Source: Rickettsia typhi
GTDB lineage: Bacteria > Pseudomonadota > Alphaproteobacteria > Rickettsiales > UBA1997
DNA: 15,569 nt
Assembly (NCBI GenBank): GCA_945903615.1
Contig: CAMDOL010000021.1
Coordinates: forward strand, 1-15,569
Direction of reading: 5' to 3'
A program made the position numbers and the translations under genes. The notes under the pieces are model-generated. The model was not told where the DNA came from. It ran no database searches and saw only the letters and a list, made by a program, of their open reading frames with translations. Below, in pieces: positions 1 through 8,537 of this stretch (positions are counted from its first letter, which is position 1; each line of letters begins with the position of its first letter).

Positions 1-149
1 ATGTTTTAGAAAAATTGATCTTTCTGGTCTTTTTTGGCATAAATTTCATTACTTTTTGGTGAAATATGGAAATATTCCACCAAAAAGTAATGAAATTTCT
101 ACTCAAAAAATCCTCAGAAATATCAATTTTTAGTTGTTCAGAGGTTCCT
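1..149 (-). repeat. Miniature palindromic element, copy 1 (cut by window start)
   Basis: Read on the minus strand this is the same element as the copy at 12367-12537, lacking only about 24 nt of one terminus beyond the window edge. The visible terminus (positions 127-149) reads, on the minus strand, AGGAACCTCTGAACAACTAA, the same end found in three other places here. The centre is a perfect 21-bp inverted repeat (41-61 against 78-98) whose 16-nt loop can pair further. The outer arms are also imperfectly complementary, so most of the element can fold into one long hairpin. There is no reading frame of note, so it is non-autonomous. It lies 3' of the flavoprotein gene and could end its transcript. 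Confidence 0.85.
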
Positions 150-191
150 TTACTATCCAAATCAGCGGCCAATATTAGCGCCAATTCAAAT

Positions 192-254
192 TAATTGAGC
201 TTTTATGCTTTATATTTTATCCTCAAAAAATATTTTGCCTAAAAAGCTCAATTA
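192..254. repeat. Nested inverted repeat downstream of the flavoprotein gene
   Basis: Perfect 13-bp arms (TAATTGAGCTTTT at 192-204, its complement at 242-254) enclose 37 nt that contain a second, inner 7-bp stem (ATATTTT / AAAATAT). It begins about 29 nt past the stop codon of the gene ending at 283 (minus strand). It could be a transcription terminator for that gene, but no clear T-run follows the stem on the minus strand. It is not related in sequence to the other repeats here. Confidence 0.5.
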
Positions 255-282
255 TTGGGTGGAAATGGTAATTAGAAAATCA

Positions 283-3200
283 TCATAAATTTTCCAACCA
301 TTTTTTAGTAATTTTTTCTGGCAAAGAATTTTGCCCACAGCGATTTTTCAAAAAATTAAAATCAATTTCAGACAGTTTTTGATCTTGCCCTAAGCAGGCA
401 TAAAAGAATTTGTCTTGACCATTTTTATCAACTTTTTTTTGTAGACATTGCGAACAAACGCCTTTGAGCATACATTGCATTGGGTTGTTGAGGCTGGTGA
501 TTCCAATGCTTGAGTCGTTTAAATTTTCTTTTAATTCGTTGTGATAAATTTGGGCAACCTTATGCATCATTTTGTCATTACCCATAGTTAAAACTATGTC
601 TATTTTTTGTGGGTTATTTTTGAAATAATTTGCCGCTGCCAAAACCACATCTTCGCTAAAATCTAGAACCAATTCACTACAAGAATTTCTCAATTCATCT
701 TCACGCACCAAGTCTTCTCGTTTATGAAATCCACAAAAGAAAATCACCTTGCAGTTATTTTTTTTATATTCCGCAGCCAGCCCAGCAAGTGGGAAAATGC
801 CTCTTCCGCCAGCAATTAATAGCACAGTTTTATTTTCAAAAATGTGAGTGGGAGTTCCGGTTGGACCCATAAAAATTATTGGTTCACCAACTTTCAGATT
901 TTTTACCAACTGTGAAGAACCTCCAACATTAACAACCATCACCGTGATTGTTGAGGATTTGGCATCAACTTTATAAGTTGTAACCGCAACTCCTTCCATC
1001 GCTTGCAGCATTTCATTTTTTGTTTTTGCCAAAGAATGATAATTATGCAATCTAAAAATATGACCAAGTTTAGTCTTTTTAGCCAACAATGGAGAGTGCA
1101 CAACCAATTCAATAAAATAATCGGAAAGAATATTTATCTCTTTAATCTTAACTTCAAAATCATGGCTTATATCTCGCAAAAAATCTTCATAACTAATCCT
1201 CGTTTTATCCAATCCTTGTAAAGATTTAGTGATAATTGGATAGCCATTTTTTGCACTGGCCATTGCCTTAACAACGCTGCCGTTAAAGCTGGGATGAAGA
1301 TCTCCGAAGAAGCTAACCGATTTTCCTTGGTCATTTTTAGCGCAAATAAATCCTATACCTTCACCTTTTGGTGAAGCAATTGCCGGAAGTTTTTCGCCTA
1401 ATAAATCAATGATTTGGAAGGTGTTGCCGTCTAGCTCAAATTTTAACTTATCTTCATAAAATGGTGCCTTATTAGGCGTGGTTCCGGCTGCTAAGAATAA
1501 GGCTTTAGCAGGAATTTCAGTTTCTTTATTATCAATTAAAACTCTCAGTGATTTTATTTGTCCAAAACCATCATCAACCGCTTCAATTGGAGTGGCGTTT
1601 TCAATAAATTCAATGCCCTCCTCAAAAGCCTTAGCAACTTCTTCGTGGTTTAAACGATAGGCGGGAGAGTCTTGCAATTTTTTGCGGTAAATGATTTTGG
1701 CACCACCGAGTTTTTGTAATAATTTGGTAACATTCTCACCATTTTCTCTAGCGGTTTTAATTAAAACAAAATGTTCTAAAAATTCTTGAGAAATTAATTT
1801 GTCTTCCTCGTTCCAATTTTTTTCAACCTCGTCTTTACCAAGTTTTGCACATAGAATTTGATAATGGTGAGCAAAGTTCTCAACTTGTTTTGGATAATAT
1901 GCCAAAGCTTCGCAAGCGGTGTCAATTGCGGTTAAACCACTTCCCACTACCAAGATTGGCAAGCGTAATTGTAAGTTCGAGGGCAAAGTTTTGCGTTCTG
2001 CGCCAGTTAATTGTAGTGCCATCAAAAAATCTGATGCCATTCTAATTCCTTTCAGAAAATTATTTTTAATTTCTGGTATCTTTGCCCAGCCAGCACCCAA
2101 GCACAATGCAACGTGATCAAACCCAGCTTCTTTTAGTGCATCATAACAATCGAGCCCACTTCCTAAACGAAAACCACCAAACATTCTAAAATGTGCACGC
2201 CGCTCTAAAAGTAAGCGAATAATTTTTAAGAAATTTTTATTCCATCTAACAGTAATTCCATATTCAGCAACGCCACCAAAGCCACCAATTTGGCGTTCGT
2301 CAAGTTCTTCGTAAATTTCTTTGATGTCTTTTATTGGTTTAAATTTTTGGCGATTTCCAGCCAAATCAATACCAGAAATTTCTGGAGCGAGCGGTTCAAT
2401 TTTTAAGCCATCAACACCAACGACCAAATGCCCTTCATTCAAAAGATGATGCGCCAAAGTATATCCCGCGGGCCCGAGTCCGGCGACTAAAATCTTATAC
2501 CCGCTGGGAGCTTTTTCTAAAACTCTTTCTAAATTTAATGGATTCCAACGAGTTAAAAGTGAGTAAATTTCAAAGCCATATGGCAAATTTAAAACATCTT
2601 TTAGAGTTCTGGTTTCAACTTGAGGAATGTTGACCGGTTCTTGCTTTTGATAGATGCAAGATTTCATACAATCATTACAAATTCTGTGCCCAGTTCCAGC
2701 AATCATAGGATTATCAACAATCGCTACCGCCAGTGCTGCAATTGATTTGCCTTCTGATTTTAGCAAATTCATTTCCGAAATTTTTTCATCTAGTGGACAT
2801 CCAGAAAGTTCAGTTTTGAATTGGTCTTTTTTGAAAGTTCCATCTTTTTCTTTTAAACCAGAGCGACAAGAATCTTTATTCTGATTATGACAAAATATGC
2901 AGTAATTGGCTTCATTCAAAGCCTCCGCCAAATTACAACCTTGATCGGTTAATTTGAATCCATCACGATTTTTGAGATGTTGATCGGAAGATTTTTTTAT
3001 CCCGCCAGCTGTTGTTTCAAGCTCAATTAAATTCTCTAAATCAATTTTTTTTGGCAGTTTAAACAAAACCCCATTTTTATATTTTGTAATTCCATCAGGA
3101 TTATATAAAGCCCAAGCGCAATATTTTTCTAACTCTTCCAACTCTCGACTATATTTATTTTCGTCTTGTAAATAGGTAGAAATTTTATTGGCAAGTTCTA

Positions 3201-3603
3201 ACTCTGAATGATTAAAAAATTTATCAATAATTAATGACTCGCAGCTAATGACCAACGAATTATTTTTTGCTACTCTTCTTTGCACAAAAAGTCGTTTAGC
3301 GATATATATATTAGCTAATTTTGAATGTTCATTTTGCAGATTTAAATTTGCTAATTTGATATCGAAAAACAAAATCAAAAAATCTTCCAAAACTTTTCCA
3401 ACCTCAATTAATAGCTCGCTTTGTTCTTTGGGACTTAAGGCTGCCGGGTTGATTCTGGCGGTGAGATATTGTCCATATAAATTAGCGTTAGAATCGTTTA
3501 AGAATTCTAAAAAATAATTACTGGTTTTTTCTAATCCGCCACGATTATACAAATCGGCAAACGCGATTTTAAATACTGAATTAATTGGATTTTCTAAATG
3601 CAT
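283..3603 (-). CDS. GltD/NfnB-like and PyrK/NfnA-like fused flavoprotein oxidoreductase (1106 aa)
   Basis: Predicted cytosolic NAD(P)H-dependent iron-sulfur flavoprotein. Residues 1-220 match nothing I recognise. Residues 230-330 are a GltD-type [4Fe-4S] domain with Cys235, 238, 246, 269 and Cys309, 312, 316. Residues 368-790 are a two-dinucleotide-fold oxidoreductase: GLGPAG at 375-380 (FAD) and GSGLTA at 554-559 (NAD(P)H). Residues 815-1080 resemble the ferredoxin-reductase-like PyrK/NfnA subunit: GGRGIFPLAG at 932-941 and a probable [2Fe-2S] set, Cys1044, 1050, 1053, 1070. The two halves correspond to the separate subunits of NADH-dependent ferredoxin:NADP+ oxidoreductase (NfnAB), here joined B then A. 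No GltB partner is visible. The exact reaction (NADPH supply, ferredoxin oxidation, bifurcation) is inference. The ATG directly follows the murE TAA, so translational coupling is likely; no Shine-Dalgarno is seen. Confidence 0.85.
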   Translation of the reverse strand: MHLENPINSVFKIAFADLYNRGGLEKTSNYFLEFLNDSNANLYGQYLTARINPAALSPKEQSELLIEVGKVLEDFLILFFDIKLANLNLQNEHSKLANIYIAKRLFVQRRVAKNNSLVISCESLIIDKFFNHSELELANKISTYLQDENKYSRELEELEKYCAWALYNPDGITKYKNGVLFKLPKKIDLENLIELETTAGGIKKSSDQHLKNRDGFKLTDQGCNLAEALNEANYCIFCHNQNKDSCRSGLKEKDGTFKKDQFKTELSGCPLDEKISEMNLLKSEGKSIAALAVAIVDNPMIAGTGHRICNDCMKSCIYQKQEPVNIPQVETRTLKDVLNLPYGFEIYSLLTRWNPLNLERVLEKAPSGYKILVAGLGPAGYTLAHHLLNEGHLVVGVDGLKIEPLAPEISGIDLAGNRQKFKPIKDIKEIYEELDERQIGGFGGVAEYGITVRWNKNFLKIIRLLLERRAHFRMFGGFRLGSGLDCYDALKEAGFDHVALCLGAGWAKIPEIKNNFLKGIRMASDFLMALQLTGAERKTLPSNLQLRLPILVVGSGLTAIDTACEALAYYPKQVENFAHHYQILCAKLGKDEVEKNWNEEDKLISQEFLEHFVLIKTARENGENVTKLLQKLGGAKIIYRKKLQDSPAYRLNHEEVAKAFEEGIEFIENATPIEAVDDGFGQIKSLRVLIDNKETEIPAKALFLAAGTTPNKAPFYEDKLKFELDGNTFQIIDLLGEKLPAIASPKGEGIGFICAKNDQGKSVSFFGDLHPSFNGSVVKAMASAKNGYPIITKSLQGLDKTRISYEDFLRDISHDFEVKIKEINILSDYFIELVVHSPLLAKKTKLGHIFRLHNYHSLAKTKNEMLQAMEGVAVTTYKVDAKSSTITVMVVNVGGSSQLVKNLKVGEPIIFMGPTGTPTHIFENKTVLLIAGGRGIFPLAGLAAEYKKNNCKVIFFCGFHKREDLVREDELRNSCSELVLDFSEDVVLAAANYFKNNPQKIDIVLTMGNDKMMHKVAQIYHNELKENLNDSSIGITSLNNPMQCMLKGVCSQCLQKKVDKNGQDKFFYACLGQDQKLSEIDFNFLKNRCGQNSLPEKITKKWLENL

Positions 3604-4998
3604 TTACAAAATAAAATTATTAATGATTTTTTCCTCATCAAATTCAAATTTTTCTTGATTGATGATTTGATATTTCTCATGACCTTTGCCGGCAATAATT
3701 AAAATGTCATTGGCTTCAAGCCTTGATATTGCTTGCTTAATTGCATCAAAGCGATTTTCAATCTCGATAGTTTTTGCTAAATTACAAGCAGAGAAAATTT
3801 CTTTTCTAATTTCTTCTGGATTTTCAGTTCTGGGATTATCATCAGTTACAATTACAAAATCCGCCAAATCACTAGCAATTTTGCCCATTTGTGGACGCTT
3901 ACTTTTGTCGCGATCACCGCCACAACCAAACAAAACATATAAATTATTATGCGGCATTTTTTTAGCGGTGGTCAAAACATTTTGCAGCGCATCTGGCGTG
4001 TGAGCGTAGTCGATAAAAATTTGGGCATTATTTTTTAAAGTTGCTGCCAGTTGCATTCTGCCTATGGCAGGCTTGATTTTGCTTAAATTATTTATAAGCA
4101 GCTGGATTTTCTGCTCATCTAATTGGTAATAAGCAATCACTGCACTTAATGCACAAAGTAGATTAGCTTTTTGGAAATCGCCTTTGAGTGTGATATTGCT
4201 TAGAGTAAGTGGAGAATTATTTTTAGCGCTATAAGCAAAAATGCTTAAACCTCTTTTTTCTGCAATTTCTTTTATCTTCTCAAACTCAGCAATATCAGAA
4301 TTCAAAACCGCAATTCCACCATCACAAACTACTTGCTTAAATAACAATATCTTGCAATCAAAATATTTTTCCATCGAGCCGTGATAATCTAAATGATCTT
4401 GAGTGAAGTTGGTAAAAGCCCCAAGCCCAATTTTTAAACCAGCCAATCGTTTTTGTTCAAGACCAATTGAGCTAGCTTCAATAGCGATATCATTTATTCC
4501 GTTTTGTTTTAGAACGCTAAGATTTTTGTAGAGAGAAACAATATCAGGAGTTGTAAGAGTGAATGAAGCTAACTTGTTTTGAATTGTAGAATCCGAAGTT
4601 TTGATGCCAATTGTTCCAATTGATGCTGCTCTAAGCCCAATAATTTCCTGCATTTGCTGAATGAAATAAGCAACCGAAGTTTTTCCATTGGTGCCAGTTA
4701 TCGCCAAAATATTTTCTGGTCGATTGGGATAAAACTTTTGCAAAGATTGAATTAAAGCCTGATAAACATCATCAACTTCAATTACTATTCCACAACTAAC
4801 GACTAATGACTTGCGGCTCACCACCGCAACAGCTGCACCATTCGCAAAAGCAGAATCAACAAACTTTTCCCCATCAGTATTGTGACCTTTTAGTGCAAAA
4901 AAAACCGCGCCTTTCTTCACCAATCGCGAGTCAATTTCAATTGCAGAAATTTCTAAATCAGTAGCAGAATATTCAGGAAATAAGTCTTTGATTAGCAT
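3604..4998 (-). CDS. murE: UDP-MurNAc-L-Ala-D-Glu:meso-diaminopimelate ligase MurE
   Basis: Adds meso-diaminopimelate to UDP-MurNAc-dipeptide in cytoplasmic peptidoglycan precursor synthesis, using ATP. At 464 aa it is slightly shorter than E. coli MurE (495). Seen: the ATP loop TGTNGKTS at 101-108, the Mur-ligase stretch EASSIGLEQ near 174 followed by FTQDHLDYHG at 198-207, the lysine that is normally carbamylated near K216, GRMQ at 313-316, DYAHTPDAL at 330-338, and DNPRTENPEE at 387-396. The DNPR motif is the known marker for meso-DAP rather than lysine. The gene leads a two-gene unit with the flavoprotein gene; murF, its usual neighbour, is absent. A good promoter lies just upstream. Residues 64-69 (SLVVSC) sit in a variable loop and are encoded by a repeat-like stretch (see findings). 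Start ATG at 4998 has no Shine-Dalgarno. Confidence 0.97.
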   Translation of the reverse strand: MLIKDLFPEYSATDLEISAIEIDSRLVKKGAVFFALKGHNTDGEKFVDSAFANGAAVAVVSRKSLVVSCGIVIEVDDVYQALIQSLQKFYPNRPENILAITGTNGKTSVAYFIQQMQEIIGLRAASIGTIGIKTSDSTIQNKLASFTLTTPDIVSLYKNLSVLKQNGINDIAIEASSIGLEQKRLAGLKIGLGAFTNFTQDHLDYHGSMEKYFDCKILLFKQVVCDGGIAVLNSDIAEFEKIKEIAEKRGLSIFAYSAKNNSPLTLSNITLKGDFQKANLLCALSAVIAYYQLDEQKIQLLINNLSKIKPAIGRMQLAATLKNNAQIFIDYAHTPDALQNVLTTAKKMPHNNLYVLFGCGGDRDKSKRPQMGKIASDLADFVIVTDDNPRTENPEEIRKEIFSACNLAKTIEIENRFDAIKQAISRLEANDILIIAGKGHEKYQIINQEKFEFDEEKIINNFIL

Positions 4999-5024
4999 AG
5001 TTTGGCTTTGATTTAAAAAAGCTG

Positions 5025-5053
5025 ATTATTTTATTTATATCAATTGAAGTCAA
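5025..5053 (-). promoter_or_regulatory. Predicted sigma-70-type promoter of murE
   Basis: On the minus strand, TTGACT (5053-5048) and AATAAT (5030-5025) are separated by exactly 17 nt, each one mismatch from the TTGACA/TATAAT consensus. Transcription would start near 5018, leaving a leader of about 20 nt before the murE ATG. It lies in the 154-bp divergent gap with ppiD; I see no equally good promoter for ppiD on the other strand. Confidence 0.5.
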
Positions 5054-5152
5054 CCAACAAATATATTGAGTTCTAAAAACCAAATCGCTAGTCTTAACCT
5101 CCTTCCTTGCTTTTAGAGGTGCCCTTTACGCAATCAATTAACTCACAAATTT

Positions 5153-7102
5153 ATGATGGAAAAATTTCGCAATCTTTCTAACAATATTTTCTTCAAAATC
5201 TTTTTAGGTTTTTTGGGTTTAACCTTTATAATGTTTGGGGTGAGCAGCTTTATTTTAGGTGGAAAAACTTCTTGGGTAGCAAAAGTTGGCAATAAAACCA
5301 TCACATATGATAAATTTTTACAAACCGCACAGAATGATAAAGAGGCAATTTATCGCTCTAATCCTAACAAAGATGTGACGAAATATTTGAACTCTGATCA
5401 GTTCAAACAAGATGTTTTGGGCAGAATGGTAACTAGAAATCTAGTCGAATCTCTACAACAGGAATTCCAAATTTATCCAGATAAAGATCTAATTTTAAAA
5501 GAAATTACCACCAATCCAGCTCTACAAAAAGATGGCAAATTTGACCGCAACCTCTACAAAAATCTCTTAAAAAGTAACGGGCTTACTGAAAAACAGCATA
5601 TTGATAATCTGGCTGATGAAATGATTGGAGGCTTAATTGTTCAAGCTTTAGCTGAGTCTCCAAATGCTAGCGAGAAATTAGCCACAGATTTATATCAACA
5701 TCGTTTTCAAACTAGAAACGCTGACTTGGTCTTGGTTTCTATAAAAAATGTTGGCAATGTGAATAATCCAAACGATTTTGAATTAAATGGTTTTTTTGAT
5801 CAAAACAAAGACAAATTTATTCTTCCAGAACTTCGCCAAGTTTCATTTATATCCTTTGATATAAATAATTTGAAACAAGAAATTAAAATAACCGACGAAG
5901 AAATCAAAAAGGAATACGAAGCCAACAAGAGTGAATATGAAACCCCAGAAATGGCAAGCTTCTACCACATTTTATTTGCCGAAGAAGTGGAAGCGAAAGC
6001 ATTTTATCAAGAATTAAAAACTGAAGCTGAGACTAATAAAGCTACCAATAAAGGTGAAGTGTTTATGAAATTAGCGACAGCTTCTGGCAAAGACAAATCA
6101 GCTGTAGCATTATCAAAAATTAGTAAAAAAGAATTACCAGTTGAAATTGCCAACCCAGCTTTTGCTTTAAATAAAGATCAATACAGTGAAGTGATTAAAA
6201 GCAAATTAGGTTTTCACATTTTTTACCTCGTAGACAAAACACCTTCAGCTGAAATTCCTTTAGCAAAAATTAAAGATCAAATCAAAGCCAAATTGCTTGC
6301 AAGTAAGGAAGAAAGCCAAGTTCGTGACAATTTAAAAAATGTTGAAGATGAAATTTTAGCTACAAACTCTTTGGAAAAAGTCGCGGAAAAACTTCATATT
6401 GCTATCAATAAAAATATACCAAAATTTAGCGCAAATGGCTCAGATATAAGGCAAAATCAAGTTGTTGATTTGAATAATTTGGATAATTTTACCAAAAATA
6501 GTTTTGCTTTAGAAAAAGGCAAAGTGTCAAAAATTTTTGCTTCAGATACCAATAAAAAGTATTATATAATTTTAGTTGAAGAGATTGATCCAAGTAGAAA
6601 AAGAAGCCTTGACGAAGTTAAGGTTGCTGCAACTGATTTGTGGATTGCCAGCAAAAAACAACAAAAACTTCGTGAACTTGCTAGCGAAATTAGTAAAAAA
6701 ATTAATCAAAATGGAGGCAATGCCGCCGCAATTGCCGAACGGGATGGTTTGAAATTAGAAAAAAATCGTCCATTCCCAAGGTTCTATATGATTGACGCTG
6801 GCAACGGAAAAAAAGTTCCTTACGCGAACAAATTACTGAACGAAATTTTTGCTCTCAAAATTAATCAAGCAACCAATCCACAACAAACTAGCCAAGAAGA
6901 AATGGTAATCGCTGTTGTTCGTAGCATTTCAAATCCTGCCCCTAATAATGCTGGAGTGAAAGCGATTGCTAAAGATATTGAAGGTAATTTTAGAAACGAT
7001 ATTTTAGTTAGCTTTAACCAATATGTTCAAAAACAATTTCCAGTTAAAATTAACGAAAAGTTAATGCAAAATAGCAATAACAAAGCTGGGGATGAGCAGT
7101 AA
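5153..7102 (+). CDS. ppiD: PpiD-like membrane-anchored periplasmic chaperone / peptidyl-prolyl isomerase
   Basis: Predicted inner-membrane-anchored periplasmic folding factor that assists proteins emerging from the Sec translocon. At 649 aa it is close to the size of PpiD. Seen: a short basic N-terminus, one hydrophobic segment at about residues 12-35 (N-in anchor, no cleavage site evident), a SurA-N-like helical region at about 40-190 starting with the typical 'VGNKTITYDKF' pattern, a parvulin-like (PPIC) segment at about 265-362 ending in 'SKLGFHIFYLVD', and a long C-terminal part. The parvulin domain is divergent, so isomerase activity is uncertain; many PpiD proteins act mainly as chaperones. 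ATG at 5153 is followed directly by a second ATG, and either may be used. The 3' end overlaps trpE by 11 nt, implying one transcript. Pairing of this gene with trpE is an arrangement I associate with Alphaproteobacteria. Confidence 0.88.
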   Translation: MMEKFRNLSNNIFFKIFLGFLGLTFIMFGVSSFILGGKTSWVAKVGNKTITYDKFLQTAQNDKEAIYRSNPNKDVTKYLNSDQFKQDVLGRMVTRNLVESLQQEFQIYPDKDLILKEITTNPALQKDGKFDRNLYKNLLKSNGLTEKQHIDNLADEMIGGLIVQALAESPNASEKLATDLYQHRFQTRNADLVLVSIKNVGNVNNPNDFELNGFFDQNKDKFILPELRQVSFISFDINNLKQEIKITDEEIKKEYEANKSEYETPEMASFYHILFAEEVEAKAFYQELKTEAETNKATNKGEVFMKLATASGKDKSAVALSKISKKELPVEIANPAFALNKDQYSEVIKSKLGFHIFYLVDKTPSAEIPLAKIKDQIKAKLLASKEESQVRDNLKNVEDEILATNSLEKVAEKLHIAINKNIPKFSANGSDIRQNQVVDLNNLDNFTKNSFALEKGKVSKIFASDTNKKYYIILVEEIDPSRKRSLDEVKVAATDLWIASKKQQKLRELASEISKKINQNGGNAAAIAERDGLKLEKNRPFPRFYMIDAGNGKKVPYANKLLNEIFALKINQATNPQQTSQEEMVIAVVRSISNPAPNNAGVKAIAKDIEGNFRNDILVSFNQYVQKQFPVKINEKLMQNSNNKAGDEQ

Positions 7103-8537
7103 TAATTTGGCGAGCAGAAAAATCATCTCTCGGCAAATCTCCGCCGATTTGCTCACGCCCGTTCTGGCTTTGCTAAAAATTGAATCTAAATTTCCATCCC
7201 ATCATTTTCTTTTTGAATCAGTTGAAAAAGGCAATAATCGTAGCCGCTATTCTATAATTGGTGTTTTGCCAGATTTAATTTGGAAATGCGAAAATAAAAT
7301 CGCTTACTTAAACTCTGATTTTGAAAAACATCCCAAGAATTTTGAAAAACTTGCCGAGAACCCAATCGCTTCGCTCAGAGCTCTAATCAAAAACTCACAA
7401 ATAAAAGATAATCATCCCATTTTATCTTCGGGAATTTTTGGCTATATGTCTTACGATATGGGTCGCTTGATGGAAGATTTGCCCGATAACAATTTGCCTG
7501 ACGAAATTCAAATCCCCGATAGTATTTTTATTCGCCCACAAATTTTGATTGTCTTTGATGGCTTATTCGATGTTATTAATATTTACGCGCCAATCTATGA
7601 GAATAGCAAAATTGATTCAAAACAAGCTGAAGAAAATATTGCTAAGATTGTCGATATACTCAATTCTCCAGTAGAAATTTTACAAATAAGTCGTTCAAAA
7701 TTATTGGAGTTTAAATCTAATTTTAGTGAAGAAGAATATTGTGATGCAGTCAAAAAATCCCAAGAATACATCAAGAACGGCGATATATTTCAAGTTCTTC
7801 CCTCGCAACGATTTACTAGCGATTTTAGTCAAGAAAATGCTCTAGCATTTTATCGATCACTCAGATCAATTAATCCTTCGCCATTTTTATTCTACATCAA
7901 ATTTGCCGATTTTTGTTTGAATGGCTCTAGCCCTGAAATTATGGTTTCGGTAAAAAATAAAAAAGTCACCGTGCGCCCACTGGCTGGAACACGCAAAAGA
8001 GGTGTGGACGCTTTTGAGGATAAAAAAATTGCCGAAGAATTATTAAAAGATGAAAAAGAAGTTGCCGAACATTTAATGCTAATTGATTTGGGCAGACATG
8101 ATGTGGGAAGAGTCTGTAAGGCAGGAACCGTTGAGCTTACTGAAAAAATGGTAGTAGAAAATTATTCCCACGTTATGCATATCAGTTCCAATGTTGAAGG
8201 AATTTTAGATGATAAATTTGATGCACTCGATGCACTAATCAGCGGCTTTCCAGCCGGAACTGTGAGCGGTGCACCAAAAATTAGAGCGATGGAAATCATA
8301 GAAGATTTGGAAAAATGCAAAAGAAGTTTTTACGCTGGATGCGTGGGATATTTTTCTGGTAATGGTGATATGGAAACCTGCATCACATTGCGTTCAGCCT
8401 TAATTAAGAACAATAAGATCTATCTTCAAGCAGGAGCTGGGGTGGTTTTTGATTCTGTTCCCAAATCAGAATATCAAGAATGCTTGAATAAGGCGATGGC
8501 ACTGATGAAAGCAGCGGCTCTAGTTGAGAGATTTTAG
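7092..8537 (+). CDS. trpE: Anthranilate synthase component I
   Basis: Converts chorismate to anthranilate, the first committed step of tryptophan synthesis, using ammonia delivered by TrpG. The 481-aa length is normal. Seen: LFES at 40-43, corresponding to the LLES tryptophan-binding (feedback) motif; GYMSYDMGR near 117-125; RPLAGTRKRG at 296-305; LGRHDVGRV near 333-341 (usually LGRNDVGRV); SGFPAGTVSGAPKIRAME at 384-401; and QAGAGVVFDS near 446-455. The feedback motif and N-terminal domain favour TrpE over the paralogue PabB. Its ATG lies inside the last codons of ppiD, so translation is probably coupled. No trpG, trpD or trpC follows; instead a convergent HAD gene overlaps the 3' end by 18 nt. 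TrpG must come from elsewhere or be shared with PabA. Confidence 0.95.
   Translation: MSSNNLASRKIISRQISADLLTPVLALLKIESKFPSHHFLFESVEKGNNRSRYSIIGVLPDLIWKCENKIAYLNSDFEKHPKNFEKLAENPIASLRALIKNSQIKDNHPILSSGIFGYMSYDMGRLMEDLPDNNLPDEIQIPDSIFIRPQILIVFDGLFDVINIYAPIYENSKIDSKQAEENIAKIVDILNSPVEILQISRSKLLEFKSNFSEEEYCDAVKKSQEYIKNGDIFQVLPSQRFTSDFSQENALAFYRSLRSINPSPFLFYIKFADFCLNGSSPEIMVSVKNKKVTVRPLAGTRKRGVDAFEDKKIAEELLKDEKEVAEHLMLIDLGRHDVGRVCKAGTVELTEKMVVENYSHVMHISSNVEGILDDKFDALDALISGFPAGTVSGAPKIRAMEIIEDLEKCKRSFYAGCVGYFSGNGDMETCITLRSALIKNNKIYLQAGAGVVFDSVPKSEYQECLNKAMALMKAAALVERF

Noticed and set aside
1003..3517. Short plus-strand frames inside the flavoprotein gene
   Set aside because: All lie opposite a clearly conserved protein and show no motifs; they are shadows in AT-rich DNA.
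4999..5152. Terminator or riboswitch in the murE/ppiD gap
   Set aside because: Only a 5-bp stem (ACCTC/GAGGT) is visible; nothing structured enough to call.
7092..8537. PabB (aminodeoxychorismate synthase) instead of TrpE
   Set aside because: The LFES feedback motif and the N-terminal domain, plus linkage to ppiD, favour TrpE.
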